Shown piece after piece: positions 41,318-50,345 of a DNA stretch of 64,000 bases; positions within the stretch are counted from its first letter, which is position 1; the number at the start of each line of letters is the position of its first letter. Made by a program: the position numbers and the translations under genes. Origin of the DNA: Bombella intestini (GTDB lineage Bacteria; Pseudomonadota; Alphaproteobacteria; Acetobacterales; Acetobacteraceae). A model generated the notes under the pieces. The model searched no databases and was not told the origin of the DNA. It worked only from the letters and a program-made list of their open reading frames with translations. The stretch lies in NCBI RefSeq assembly GCF_002003665.1, contig NZ_JATM01000001.1:606914-670913 (forward strand), in the 5' to 3' direction.

Positions 41318-42546
41318 TTTACTTTGAAAGATAGTCTTTCAGCCCACGCCTCCATCAATGCCCGGCGCTTAGCGAACATATCCCCCCGGCGATAGGCCCG
41401 CTCGACTGTACTACCTACCGTATGAGCAAGGGCTAGTTCTGCCGCTGTAGCGTCATACTCTGTTTCTTCTGCCACCCAATCCCGAAACGTGGACCGCATC
41501 CCGTGGACGGTCGCTTTCCTATCCCCTGTCAGGGGGTATGCAGCGTTCTTGAGAGCCTTACTTAAAGCCACATCTGAAAGAGCCGCACCTTTGTTATTGG
41601 GGAAAACCAAAGCATCCATGCGCCCATCATAAAGAGGCTTAGCTAATTCCAGCACTGACATAGCCGCACGGGACAAAGGAACACGGTGCTCCTTGCCAGC
41701 TTTCATACGGTGCGCCGGGATCGTCCATACGGCGTCCGTTAGGTTAATTTCCTGCCAGCGTGCCCCACGCACCTCTCCAGAACGGCAAACCGTAAAGGCA
41801 CAGAAACGAACAGCCAGAGCGCCAACACTTCCCACGTGCTCAAGGTGTTTGATGGCCTGCCCCAATAGCTCAACTGTCAGGGCATAATGTGGCTGCTTAC
41901 GATCCCGTATCAGCTTAGCTGGTTCTGGCAGGATATGAGCAAGGGGGCCGTTCCATCGGGCCGGATTGTCACCTTCCCGCCAATGCAGGGCAGTCGCATA
42001 ATCTAAGACTTGTTCTATGCGGTTACGGATACGCCGGGCCGTTTCTGTTTTGCTTTCCCAAATAGGAAGCAGAACGGCTAACACATCATTCTGTGAGATG
42101 GCCGCAACGGGCTTTTGGCCTATAATCGGGAAGGCGTATTGCTCTAGCGTGTTGAGAAATGCAGAAGGAGCTTTGGGGTCTCTCCATTTTACTTTTTGAC
42201 GCTGAAGGTAAGCCTGCACAGCATAGGCAAATGTCTTACCTACCCGGCGCAAATGCTCTGCTTGTTCGCATTGCCGTTCTTCCAGCGGGTCCATGCCATC
42301 CGCAATGAGCTTCCGGGCATGAAAAGCCTTCTGCCTAGCTTCCCGCAAACTGCATATTTCCAGTGAGCCGATGCCCATTTCTCTGATACGGCCAGTGACC
42401 GGGCTTTTGTACCGAATGTTCCAGAAGCGATGCACAAGATCACCCTTCACCCGGATACGGATATACAGATTTCCACCATCGCTATGATTGCCTTCCGGTA
42501 GCGATTGAATGGTTTTGTCTGTCAGCTTGTATAAACGCCGGGCCAT
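41311..42546 (-). CDS. Tyrosine-type integrase (P4-like)
   Basis: A 411-residue site-specific recombinase. It has the N-terminal arm-binding domain (LTDKTIQSLPEGNHSDGGNL, LREARQKAF), a core-binding SAM-like domain and the catalytic domain. The catalytic residues lie in FTVCRSGEVRGARW, HGMRSTFRDW and the nucleophile Tyr in VERAYRRGD. The length and arrangement match P4-type integrases, which use tRNA 3' ends. It lies next to the distal repeat, so it presumably inserted this element into tRNA-Ser. It appears intact. Confidence 0.93.
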   Translation of the reverse strand: MARRLYKLTDKTIQSLPEGNHSDGGNLYIRIRVKGDLVHRFWNIRYKSPVTGRIREMGIGSLEICSLREARQKAFHARKLIADGMDPLEERQCEQAEHLRRVGKTFAYAVQAYLQRQKVKWRDPKAPSAFLNTLEQYAFPIIGQKPVAAISQNDVLAVLLPIWESKTETARRIRNRIEQVLDYATALHWREGDNPARWNGPLAHILPEPAKLIRDRKQPHYALTVELLGQAIKHLEHVGSVGALAVRFCAFTVCRSGEVRGARWQEINLTDAVWTIPAHRMKAGKEHRVPLSRAAMSVLELAKPLYDGRMDALVFPNNKGAALSDVALSKALKNAAYPLTGDRKATVHGMRSTFRDWVAEETEYDATAAELALAHTVGSTVERAYRRGDMFAKRRALMEAWAERLSFKVNV

Positions 42547-42698
42547 GTATCCTTAACATCCCATTCTCTGTCCTTCCTTCACTCTTGCGCTATAGAGGAA
42601 GAAAATGAAAGAGGGAGAAAAAGAACATTCTCATAACTGGCTGTTTTCAGGGGGTTTTTTTATTTTAAGGAAAAAGAAAGGATCAAAGGTTAGGAGTT

Positions 42699-42754
42699 CA
42701 CCCCATCCGCCATAAGAACCTCAAAAAATGGCAGTTTCCTTCGCCTTTTGGGGT
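42699..42754. repeat. Attachment repeat, integrase side (attR)
   Basis: Second copy of the 56-bp repeat at the tRNA-Ser 3' end, with two mismatches (T to A and G to T relative to the tRNA side). It contains the last bases of the tRNA gene and 42 bp downstream, but no complete tRNA. Confidence 0.92.
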
Positions 42755-42822
42755 GAGCGGCTGCGGCTATACTGAGTATTACTTTGGGGGCTTCATAGGG
42801 ACCTAGACTTGGGCCATCCTAT

Positions 42823-42859
42823 AAAAAAGGCCTGCCCTCCCCACCGGAGACGGCAGACC
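42823..42859 (-). terminator. Terminator after the 42888-43151 gene
   Basis: Minus-strand stem GGTCTGCC/GGCAGGCC with one wobble pair, followed by six T residues. Confidence 0.8.
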
Positions 42860-42887
42860 CTAAAATCGTATGAACCCATAGAATCAA

Positions 42888-43151
42888 TCAGCCCCTGTGG
42901 TCATGCTCGGCACGCTTGCCAAGGGCCGTAATCTGGGCAGCCTCTAGCCCTTCGGGGTTGTGATGGGCCTTCTTGGCAATTTTATGCTCTTCTTCGGTGG
43001 CGTGCTCGCCACTTTTCAGAACATGATCCGCCAGACGGATGATCTCCTCCTTTGTCAGCAACTTCGGCGTATGAACGGCCTTACGGGCCAACTCATGCAA
43101 AGAACTACTGGCGCGCGGTGCTTTATGCTCATGTGATGCTGTTGTCGGCAT
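42888..43151 (-). CDS. Small charged hypothetical protein
   Basis: An 87-residue protein rich in His, Lys, Glu and Ala, predicted helical and soluble. The segment LLTKEEIIRLADHVLKSGEH suggests a short helical bundle. I recognise no family. It has its own terminator and lies just outside the integrated element. Confidence 0.55.
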   Translation of the reverse strand: MPTTASHEHKAPRASSSLHELARKAVHTPKLLTKEEIIRLADHVLKSGEHATEEEHKIAKKAHHNPEGLEAAQITALGKRAEHDHRG

Positions 43152-43298
43152 TTTTCTGGCCTTTCACTCTAAATGACAGACCCTGTCCTAAACAGGGCCG
43201 CTATCCCCTGTTGGAGAGAGACGCCATACGCCTCGTCTCCACGGTGAAAGCCCGCCATGCAGATAACAAGCGCACTTCATGCAAGGCTGGCCTGCGTA

Positions 43299-43775
43299 TC
43301 AGCTCGGCATACGACCAAGCAGCATCAACATCCCTGCCGTACGATCTGCAGGCGGGACACGGCCCCGAAAAGAGCCGGATGCATCCAGCAGCGTTCCATC
43401 CTGAAGAATGCGCCCAGCCGGCACCCTATTAGGACCATAAACTGCCCCATCCTGGTCAACATTACCGATAATGGAACCCTGGTCATCAGACAGGTAGCCG
43501 CCCTGACTGATACGCCCTACACGCCCTCCATGTAGATCATATAGAAAACCATCGCTATCCATATGGCCAACCGTCATACCGTGAGCATCTGTAAGGTATC
43601 CGTCCCGACCTACGCGCCCAGCCGCTTGCCCACCAACACCGTACACATCCCCTACCCGGTCCCGCCCAGACCCTGCCGGGTTCTGATAGTCATACGGCGT
43701 TGCTGTCGCATCATGAAACGACATGCCCATGATGCCGAGCCAAGCGGTCATCATCAAAATTCCGAAACACCTCAT
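43299..43775 (-). CDS. Secreted 17-residue-repeat protein (beta-flower-like)
   Basis: A 158-residue protein with a signal peptide (about residues 1-25) and five diverged 17-residue repeats of the form G-x-x-x-G-x-[IVM]-x-x-x-G-[YFAT]-L-x-D, for example GRVGRDGYLTDAHG and GNVDQDGAVYG. The pattern resembles '5-fold beta-flower' proteins. It ends in DRTAGMLMLLGRMPS, much like its neighbour (DRTTGALILLNRLPR). It is the diverged member of a tandem pair. Function unknown; it is probably exported. Confidence 0.7.
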   Translation of the reverse strand: MRCFGILMMTAWLGIMGMSFHDATATPYDYQNPAGSGRDRVGDVYGVGGQAAGRVGRDGYLTDAHGMTVGHMDSDGFLYDLHGGRVGRISQGGYLSDDQGSIIGNVDQDGAVYGPNRVPAGRILQDGTLLDASGSFRGRVPPADRTAGMLMLLGRMPS

Positions 43776-43811
43776 GAAACACTCCCCACTATCACACGAT
43801 AGCGATCAGAA

Positions 43812-44309
43812 TTATCGGGGAAGACGGTTCAGCAGGATAAGGGCTCCCGTTGTCCGATCACTTCCAGAAAGCGATCCCCCCATGCTGCCCTGATCTATAC
43901 TCCCCACAGAAGAGCCGTTCCGATCACGCAGGATACCATCCCTATCTATGCTCCCAACGGCAGAGCCGTTGCGGTCCCGCACAGTACCATCCCTGTCCAG
44001 ACTGCCAACAGAAGAGCCATTGCGATCACGCACGATACCGTTCTGATCCATACTCCCAAAAGCAGAGCCATTCCGGTCACGGATAATACCGTCCCGCTCC
44101 AAGCTGCCGATGGAAGAACCGTTACGGTCCCGCATGATGCCGTCCCCGTCTATACTGCCGACATAGGAGCCGTTCCGGTCACGCACATCACTAACCTGCC
44201 TGATCTGTCCACCATAAGACGCCGCCTGCGCCCCTGTCAGGTTCGATATGCCAAGGCCCGTTGCACCTAACCATCCAATACCCATCAAAATGCCAGTGCG
44301 TTTCATCAT
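43812..44309 (-). CDS. Secreted 17-residue-repeat protein, near-identical repeats
   Basis: A 165-residue protein with a signal peptide and five full copies, plus a partial sixth, of RDRNGSxxGSxxxxGxx (17 residues, 51 bp of DNA). The copies are far more alike than those in the neighbour at 43299. The pattern matches short-repeat beta-flower proteins (inference). The start is ATG 44309, with GGAAGGA just upstream; a TTG at 44321 in frame is rejected. Its neighbour is a paralogue 36 bp downstream on the same strand, so the two are probably one transcript. Confidence 0.75.
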   Translation of the reverse strand: MMKRTGILMGIGWLGATGLGISNLTGAQAASYGGQIRQVSDVRDRNGSYVGSIDGDGIMRDRNGSSIGSLERDGIIRDRNGSAFGSMDQNGIVRDRNGSSVGSLDRDGTVRDRNGSAVGSIDRDGILRDRNGSSVGSIDQGSMGGSLSGSDRTTGALILLNRLPR

Positions 44310-44438
44310 ACGTCCTTCCAAGTAAATAGCTTCCCGTGTACAATCATAACTACACTATATTCCATGGCCAGCATGTTACGTCACCATGAATATGCCGTAA
44401 TAACCTTCCGCATTCTTTTATCATTCCGGCACACCCCT

Positions 44439-44996
44439 TCACCTTAGAAGAGTCGCCCACTCCTCAATGGACTGCCCACTCTGGAAACGGTCATCTACTT
44501 TGCCATCCAGCATGACGGTCGGAGAGACATGGATACTATTCTCTCTGGCGTAGCGGGTGTGGGCCTTCATGGCATCTGTCACGCTTGCCAGATGGAAAGG
44601 TTTTGCCAGAGCAAGACGAGTATAGACTTCCAGACGAGCTATCAGCTCATCTGGTGTAGTCTGCATATTCGCCCCTTCGCAATGATGGAAAAACTCAAAC
44701 TCTTCCCGATGATCCCCAATCGCTCGCAAGGTCTGCCATGCTTCATCCCGGCCGGCCGGCAACGCCGCCGCTGCCAAAATGCACCGCATCAATACCCCAG
44801 AAAACAAGTGCCATGGCTGAGAGTGCAGCACTACCTGAAGGGTCAGTACATCTTCCCCTACATGCTTTAAAAACGGCATAAGTTTGCGAGAAGCACGGAC
44901 GCTGAAAGGACAAGTCGGTTCCAGAAAGAACGTCACTTCCCGAGGGCCATGCCCCCAGATCAAGTCAGCTGGCTTTGTGATTTTCGTAATACTCAT
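44439..44996 (-). CDS. DsbA-like thioredoxin-fold protein
   Basis: A 185-residue protein without a signal peptide. The active-site position reads CPFS (Cys29) in TFFLEPTCPFSVRA, so it has one cysteine rather than CxxC. A helical insertion follows, and the cis-Pro lies in IHVSPTVMLDGKV. It resembles cytosolic DSBA-like/2-hydroxychromene isomerase-type proteins; an oxidoreductase or glutathione-linked role is plausible. No operon partner is evident. Confidence 0.75.
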   Translation of the reverse strand: MSITKITKPADLIWGHGPREVTFFLEPTCPFSVRASRKLMPFLKHVGEDVLTLQVVLHSQPWHLFSGVLMRCILAAAALPAGRDEAWQTLRAIGDHREEFEFFHHCEGANMQTTPDELIARLEVYTRLALAKPFHLASVTDAMKAHTRYARENSIHVSPTVMLDGKVDDRFQSGQSIEEWATLLR

Positions 44997-45113
44997 GGGG
45001 TAACAGCTCCTCCATCATGGCTTTTCCTCTATTTTATGTAGGCATGGCCCCATACAGAAACAGCCCCGCGAAATGCGAGGCTGCTTATCAGTGCAAACAT
45101 GCCGGCTGAATCT

Positions 45114-46433
45114 TTAAGAAAACCGCCGCCGCCTGTTCCTAGCACCACCCTGTCCGGCCCCTGCCGAACGAGACCCAGACTGCTGGGAAGAGCGTCCCCG
45201 CCCGCCGCCTGCACGGCCACCACCGCCATTGCGACCACCACGTCCGCCACGGCCACCGCCGAGGACGGGCGGCGGTAGGGTAGAATTCTGTGCATCGGCA
45301 GAATGATACGGATGATCCGTAATGACCGGCACAGCCTTACCAATGCGCTTTTCAATATCCCGTAGCCATGCACGCTGTTCGGCATCACAAAGAGACACCG
45401 CCCAACCGTCCCGTCCAGCACGAGCCGTCCGCCCAATACGATGAACGTAAGCCTCTGGCACGTTAGGCAGGTCGTAATTGAAAACGTGGGACACTTCATC
45501 AACATCAATGCCACGGGCAGCGATATCTGTGGCCACCAGCACACGCACGCTGCCATCACGGAAGCCCTGCATAGCCCGCTCACGGGCACCTTGCGACTTG
45601 TTGCCATGAATAGCAGCTGCCGGGATCCCATTTTTACTGAGATACTCTGCAACCTTGTTGGCCTCATGCTTCATGAGCGTGAAAACAACAGCCCGCACGA
45701 CACGGTCACTATTAACCAGCATCATCAGGGCTTCTTTTTTCTGGGTCGAGTCCACAAACAGGACAGCCTGACGAATACGATCCACCGTGCTGGACTCTGG
45801 CGTGACCTGTACTGTCTCCGGGTCCTTCAGCAAGGAATGTGCCAACTCACGAATGGACGATGGCATAGTTGCAGAAAATAGCAGCGTTTGCCGCTTCTCC
45901 GGCAGGCGAGCCACAATCCGGCGGATATCATGGACAAAGCCCATATCCAACATACGGTCGGCTTCATCCAGCACAACAATTTCTAGCGTGGAAAGGTCAA
46001 TATGCCCCTGCCCTACGAGGTCTAGCAGACGACCGGGAGCCGCAACCATGACATCGACGCCACGCTTCATAGCCTCGACTTGTCGATTCTGCCCCACACC
46101 ACCGAAAATCACGGCGTGAGAGAATTTCATATGGCGGGCATAGGCGGCAAAATTGTCACCAATTTGTGCCACAAGCTCCCTTGTCGGAGCCAAAACCAGA
46201 ACACGGGCACTGCGTGGTGCAGCCTTGCGGGGGTGTTCCAACAGGTAGTGAAGGATAGGCAGAGCGAACGCTGCTGTTTTCCCTGTCCCTGTCTGTGCCA
46301 GACCGAGAAGGTCCTTCCCCTCCATGAGATGGGGAATTGCCCCGGCCTGAATGGGGGTTGGCGTCGTGTAGCCTTCTCCATCCAGGGCCTGCAAAATGGG
46401 GGCCGCCAGACCGAGAGCTTTGAAACTGCTCAT
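45114..46433 (-). CDS. rhlE: DEAD-box RNA helicase RhlE-type
   Basis: ATP-dependent RNA helicase of 439 residues. It has the Q motif (FKALGLAAPILQAL...PTPIQ), Walker A AQTGTGKTA (near 46-53), PTREL, DEAD in VLDEADRMLDMGF, SAT, and HRIGRTARAGRDG. The C-terminal tail is Gly/Arg-rich (RGGRGGRNGGGG), an RNA-binding extension. RhlE-type helicases act in ribosome assembly and RNA decay. It is transcribed alone. Confidence 0.93.
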   Translation of the reverse strand: MSSFKALGLAAPILQALDGEGYTTPTPIQAGAIPHLMEGKDLLGLAQTGTGKTAAFALPILHYLLEHPRKAAPRSARVLVLAPTRELVAQIGDNFAAYARHMKFSHAVIFGGVGQNRQVEAMKRGVDVMVAAPGRLLDLVGQGHIDLSTLEIVVLDEADRMLDMGFVHDIRRIVARLPEKRQTLLFSATMPSSIRELAHSLLKDPETVQVTPESSTVDRIRQAVLFVDSTQKKEALMMLVNSDRVVRAVVFTLMKHEANKVAEYLSKNGIPAAAIHGNKSQGARERAMQGFRDGSVRVLVATDIAARGIDVDEVSHVFNYDLPNVPEAYVHRIGRTARAGRDGWAVSLCDAEQRAWLRDIEKRIGKAVPVITDHPYHSADAQNSTLPPPVLGGGRGGRGGRNGGGGRAGGGRGRSSQQSGSRSAGAGQGGARNRRRRFS

Positions 46434-46708
46434 GATTCTTCCTCAAAACCGGCGTTATTCCAGCAAATCCACCTGGCAACACCGCATAAAATGGACGTTT
46501 GAGCCTCTCCCTAACGATGGGCTCCGCTCGCCTCGTCCGAAAATAGGACTCTATTTGTCTTATAACAAGAGGAAAAACGCACTGCCCTTCTATCGCCTTA
46601 TTTAGTGATAGGAGCAATTTTCTTCCATCTCGCAAAAAGCAAAGGAAAACAGAAGGTTATTTTTTGGTGTTCTACCTTATTAACGTCTCTGCAAATTCCA
46701 CGCTTACC

Positions 46709-47311
46709 TTACCTTTTACGGCGCAGAAGAAACAGTCCCTGTTCACCGAAAAGGTTAGCTAAATGTGGCGAGGCTCCTGCCAAACGGGATTGACGATTGC
46801 CATTCACCACCATCCATTTGCAGACCTCGTACCCGTCTTCTTCGCACAACGCGAAAAAATCATAAATTGTGCAAGGATGGATATTGGGCGTCTCGTACCA
46901 CGGTGTCGGCCAAACGGACGTCATTGGCATACGCCCCGTCCGCAACAGATGCCAGCGTAGCCGCCAATGTCCGAAGTTAGGGAAAGAGACCAAGGCAGAG
47001 CGACCAATCCTCAGCATATGCCGCAAGACATCCCGTGGACAATCAACGGCCTGAAGCGTGCGTTGCAACACGACGTAGTCGAAAGTTCCATCGGGATAAT
47101 CGGCCAACATGTCATCAGCATCCCCATGCATGACAGGCAGACCATGCGCCACAGACTGCGTGACTGCTTTCATATCCAGCTCCAGCCCCTGAGCATCGCA
47201 GTCTTTTTCCCGCGAGAGATAGCCAATCAAGCTTCCATCACCGCAGCCAATATCCAAAACCCGACTATGAGGTGCTACCATGCTGGCGATCAGTTCTTGA
47301 TCAAACCGCAT
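46709..47311 (-). CDS. metW: Methionine biosynthesis protein MetW
   Basis: A 200-residue SAM-methyltransferase-fold protein. It has [38 protein letters not shown] and [20 protein letters not shown]. MetW forms a complex with MetX and is needed for its acyltransferase activity in several bacteria. I chose ATG 47311 (MRFDQEL), which has GGGGAG upstream; GTG 47317 is also in frame. It overlaps the end of metX by 11 bp. Confidence 0.93.
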   Translation of the reverse strand: MRFDQELIASMVAPHSRVLDIGCGDGSLIGYLSREKDCDAQGLELDMKAVTQSVAHGLPVMHGDADDMLADYPDGTFDYVVLQRTLQAVDCPRDVLRHMLRIGRSALVSFPNFGHWRLRWHLLRTGRMPMTSVWPTPWYETPNIHPCTIYDFFALCEEDGYEVCKWMVVNGNRQSRLAGASPHLANLFGEQGLFLLRRKR

Positions 47312-48464
47312 TGTCACACTCCCCTGCTGACAATCCTGCCTGCCGAGCCATTCCGTTTAGAAATCCCCGAATAGTTCTATCAAAGTCCGGCTCTTCCAGC
47401 AGAAACGCATCGTGCCCTCGATCGCTATCTATCTCCACAAAGGAGACATGTCCCCCGGCCTGATTGATCGCCCGCACCAAAGTGCGAGAACGAGATGTTG
47501 GGAACAACCAGTCCGAACTAAAAGACACGACACAAAAACGGGTTTTTACGCCTCGAAATGCAGCTGAGAGATTGCCCTCATGTTCACTGCCCAGATCAAA
47601 AAAATCCATAGCCCTCGAAATCGTCAGGTAAGAATGAGCATCAAAACGCCGTGTGAAATTGGAGCCTTGATACCGCAGATAGCTTTCCACCTGAAACATC
47701 CCTCCAAAAGGAAGGGCCGATAATGGATCACCAGAAGATGGTACGGTTCCGGGCCTGATCTCCCGACCGAATTTTCTGGTTAAGGCTTCTTCAGAAAGAT
47801 AGGTGATATGGCCGACCATCCGAGCCACCGCCAGCCCACGAGCCGGGATGACACCGTGGGCCTGATAGTCTCCGCCATGCCAGTTCGGGTCACCATAAAT
47901 AGCCTGACGGCTGACTTCATTAAACGCAATATTCTGTGCGGACTGAAACGGTGATGTCGCAATCGGCATGGCGGCAAAAACCCGGTCTGGGTAATCTGTC
48001 GCCCATGTCAGCACCTGCATACCACCCATCGACCCGCCGATAACGGCAAACAGCCTATCAATGCCAAAATGATCAATGAGTTTCACCTGAGCCGCAACGA
48101 TGTCGTGCATGGTGACGGGTGGAAAATCCTTCCCCCATGGCCGCCCTGTACCAGCTCGCTCACTTGTTGGCCCTGTTGTTCCCATACATCCGCCCAACAC
48201 ATTCGTGCAGATGACAAAAAAACGGTCCGTATCAATCGGCAAGCCCGGCCCCACCATACGAGACCACCAGCCCGGCTTCCCAGTAACGGGATGTGGGCTG
48301 GCAACGTACTGATCCCCCGTAAAGGCGTGGCATATAACAATGACATTATCCCGCTTGGGAGACAAAGTGCCATATGTCTGATGGGCAACCCGTAACGGAG
48401 CAACCTTCTCCCCACATTGAAGGGTTATACCTTCAGGAAAGGTTATGGACTGAACTTCCACCAT
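47301..48464 (-). CDS. metX: Homoserine O-acyltransferase MetX
   Basis: Acylates homoserine in methionine synthesis. It is an alpha/beta hydrolase of 387 residues. It has [28 protein letters not shown], the nucleophile Ser in [15 protein letters not shown], and the catalytic Asp and His in [10 protein letters not shown] and [10 protein letters not shown]. It forms the metX-metW unit by overlap. Whether it uses acetyl- or succinyl-CoA cannot be settled from this reading. Confidence 0.95.
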   Translation of the reverse strand: MVEVQSITFPEGITLQCGEKVAPLRVAHQTYGTLSPKRDNVIVICHAFTGDQYVASPHPVTGKPGWWSRMVGPGLPIDTDRFFVICTNVLGGCMGTTGPTSERAGTGRPWGKDFPPVTMHDIVAAQVKLIDHFGIDRLFAVIGGSMGGMQVLTWATDYPDRVFAAMPIATSPFQSAQNIAFNEVSRQAIYGDPNWHGGDYQAHGVIPARGLAVARMVGHITYLSEEALTRKFGREIRPGTVPSSGDPLSALPFGGMFQVESYLRYQGSNFTRRFDAHSYLTISRAMDFFDLGSEHEGNLSAAFRGVKTRFCVVSFSSDWLFPTSRSRTLVRAINQAGGHVSFVEIDSDRGHDAFLLEEPDFDRTIRGFLNGMARQAGLSAGECDNAV

Positions 48465-48568
48465 TGGCTCCGGCTGTTTGTAATAAGAAGCCCATATACA
48501 AACACTGCCACACCCACAGTTTCAAGGCAGAATAAGCACGAGACAACAGATATCACCCTGAAATTTGC

Positions 48569-49030
48569 TTATTCTGCTGCTTCCATCATCTCTGGATAAT
48601 TATCCTGTGCCAATGCAGGCATCGGCATCTTCTCTGCAACTGCCTGCACCTTCCCACGCACAGGCAGCCAATACCCATAAGCAGCCAGTGCCGAACCAAG
48701 ATGCATCAGAGCCTCTCCCAGCTCAGAATGTAACACCTGCTCTTCTGGTGCATTCTGCATATCGGCTAGAATATTGAGAAGATGCTCTTCCGTTGCTGAA
48801 TATTCCAGCGAAGCCGTCCCGCAGACAGCATGCAGGAAAAGCGCCTTGAACCGCTCTTGAAGGCGTTCTGCCTCCTGCCCTAACAACCCGGACAGAGACA
48901 TGGAACGCCGCCAGCAGCTTGGCCCCAAAAGATACCGCAGTGCCCACAAGGCTGTCTGCTCCTCCCGGGCCAGTGTCTTCATGGATGCGCCATAGCCGTT
49001 ACGCCGGTCTGCAATCTGAATGATATTCAT
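48569..49030 (-). CDS. Hypothetical protein
   Basis: A 153-residue, mostly helical soluble protein of unknown family. Features seen are REEQTALWALRYLLGPSCWR, a Leu/Glu-rich middle and a C-terminal region ending in Glu/Ala. ATG 49030 (MNIIQIAD), with GGGAG upstream, is preferred over the start at 49063. It lies ~100 bp upstream of metX on the same strand; a shared role is not evident. Confidence 0.55.
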   Translation of the reverse strand: MNIIQIADRRNGYGASMKTLAREEQTALWALRYLLGPSCWRRSMSLSGLLGQEAERLQERFKALFLHAVCGTASLEYSATEEHLLNILADMQNAPEEQVLHSELGEALMHLGSALAAYGYWLPVRGKVQAVAEKMPMPALAQDNYPEMMEAAE

Positions 49031-49604
49031 GAGGCGTCTCCCTCTCTCTGCGAGTTGCTTCACGAATGACGTTAGATGAGAACTCTTCTCACTTTCAATA
49101 GAAAGATCATGAACAATGCCGCCCTTTCCCTGACGGGAAACATAAAGAGCCGAGAAAACAGCGCATTATTTGTGTTATTAAAGTTTTTTATAAGCCGCCG
49201 ACTCTGAGGCGTAGGAGCCACAATATCCTGTGGTTTTACTGAGCGACTCACACAAGATGTCGTTTCCTCCTACGAGAGACCTCCCTCTCCTAGGCGGCGA
49301 CATTTTGAATTTTCCAGACCAACAACAAGTAACGGCTCTCTCGAAGCCTGAAAAATACACCCTCAATCCCGTCTGATTACGCTTCATGAATTAATACAGA
49401 TAGCTGTCGTGCACTTCCATGATAACCCGCTTTTCCGCTCGCTAGAACGAGCAACCTCAGCAATAGAATCAACTTTATCCTATATTTACAATTAGCTCAC
49501 CGACCACATTGAGAATAATTATAAATTATTTAACATTTTTTCTCTACAAACCACCAATGCACGGCAGAAAAAAATGGTCTCTTGCGTCAATCTGGAGGAA
49601 TACG
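49031..49604. other. Long intergenic region with nested inverted repeats
   Basis: About 575 bp without a convincing protein gene. A 69-codon minus-strand frame (49178-49387) overlaps the structured segment and has no family match. The rest is AT-rich and likely includes promoters for the genes on both sides. Confidence 0.6.
49190..49302. ncRNA. Candidate structured RNA (strand uncertain)
   Basis: Properly nested helices: GCCGCC (49194-49199) with GGCGGC (49293-49298), GAGG (49206-49209) with CCTC (49280-49283), CGTAGGAG (49210-49217) with CTCCTACG (49267-49274), and CCACA (49218-49222) with TGTGG (49229-49233). The result is a rod with internal loops. The minus-strand ACCACA...TGTGGCTCC has a loose resemblance to part of 6S RNA, but I cannot confirm that. 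No protein motif explains it. Confidence 0.4.
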
Positions 49605-50024
49605 ATGAGATACCATCAGAAAAACATAATTAAGGTAATGATTTTACTACCTCTTTTAATTGTATCCACTCTCCAGACGGCTCACGCCTTTCCCGATGGT
49701 TTTCCGTACGTAAGAAAACACATGCGAAAAAAAGTTGGAAAGATGTTGGATAACATCAATAAAATGGGGGGCAGCTCGCCAGCTTGCTCGACCATTCTGT
49801 GCCTTGCTCCCTACGTTGGTATGGGGACGTCTGGCGGCCCCGCCTGTGTGGGTCCTAATCAAATATATTTCAATATCAGAGTATTTGATCCGTGGTCTGG
49901 ATATGATGCCGATTTAACAAAGGCTGTGCGCGGTGCCTATCTGAAAACGTGCCCTGATGCAGAAAATGCAGCTCTAGCCATGATTGAAAATAATGCCGTG
50001 GGAACATGGTTTTCAGGGCAGTAG
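49605..50024 (+). CDS. TrbM-like secreted protein
   Basis: A 139-residue protein with an N-terminal signal peptide (to about residue 28). Its mature part resembles the TrbM/KikA family: ACSTILCLAPYVGMGTSGGP, a further conserved Cys, DPWSGYDADLTKAVRGAYLK, then TCP. TrbM proteins occur in conjugation and type IV secretion loci and are periplasmic; their role is unclear. The start ATG 49605 has GGAGG 6 nt upstream. It lies ~2 kb from the VirD4 end of the T4SS operon, on the opposite strand. Confidence 0.65.
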   Translation: MRYHQKNIIKVMILLPLLIVSTLQTAHAFPDGFPYVRKHMRKKVGKMLDNINKMGGSSPACSTILCLAPYVGMGTSGGPACVGPNQIYFNIRVFDPWSGYDADLTKAVRGAYLKTCPDAENAALAMIENNAVGTWFSGQ

Positions 50025-50345
50025 AAACAAACTACCATGATCGTCCTAATTAACTGCCTAACGACAAAGGGTAGTCCCTGTCTGCTCATCACAGATGAAA
50101 CAATCTATAATAGAATAATTCCCAAAACTCGAAAATTAAAAATAACATCGACATAAGTGAGACGCTTTTTTAATTTATATTACAAAAATCCATGAAATTA
50201 TATTGTATAAAAATGAAGGCGACATGAATATACTTCAAAAAAAATACCTTGATCATCTCAGATAAAGGCCAAAGCAACACCCTGTTATCTCTATTTTAAT
50301 GCAATAAGACCTAAACTACCCTTCTTCGGATAAGGCAGGGTTCAG
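50025..50345. other. AT-rich intergenic region before the muramidase gene
   Basis: About 320 bp without a gene. The middle (50100-50260) is very AT-rich and probably holds the promoter of the muramidase-inhibitor pair. I see no terminator or repeat I would defend. Confidence 0.55.

Larger units (their letters stand above)
37241..42754. mobile_element. Integrated ~5.5-kb phage-satellite-like element in tRNA-Ser
   Basis: The element lies between two 56-bp direct repeats, one at the 3' end of tRNA-Ser and the other next to a tyrosine integrase gene. Its gene content is integrase, excisionase, two-part primase, VapE-type ATPase, an iteron-like region and an orphan MazE antitoxin. All genes are on the minus strand. 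It has no capsid, tail, terminase or conjugation genes. This is what a minimal replicating phage satellite or P4-like element would contain; which helper it uses, if any, is unknown. Confidence 0.85.
42547..42887. other. Intergenic region holding attR and a terminator
   Basis: About 340 bp without a gene. It holds the integrase promoter region, the distal 56-bp attachment repeat (42699-42754) and a terminator for the gene at 42888 (GGCCTGCC at 42829-42836 with GGCAGACC at 42852-42859 on the plus strand, and a T run on the minus strand). Confidence 0.75.

Noticed and set aside
43850..44150. 51-bp repeated DNA as a possible CRISPR or satellite repeat
   Set aside because: The repeats are in frame and encode the 17-residue protein repeat.
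49178..49387. 69-codon minus-strand frame
   Set aside because: Lies on the nested inverted repeats and has no family features; a structured RNA explains the region better.
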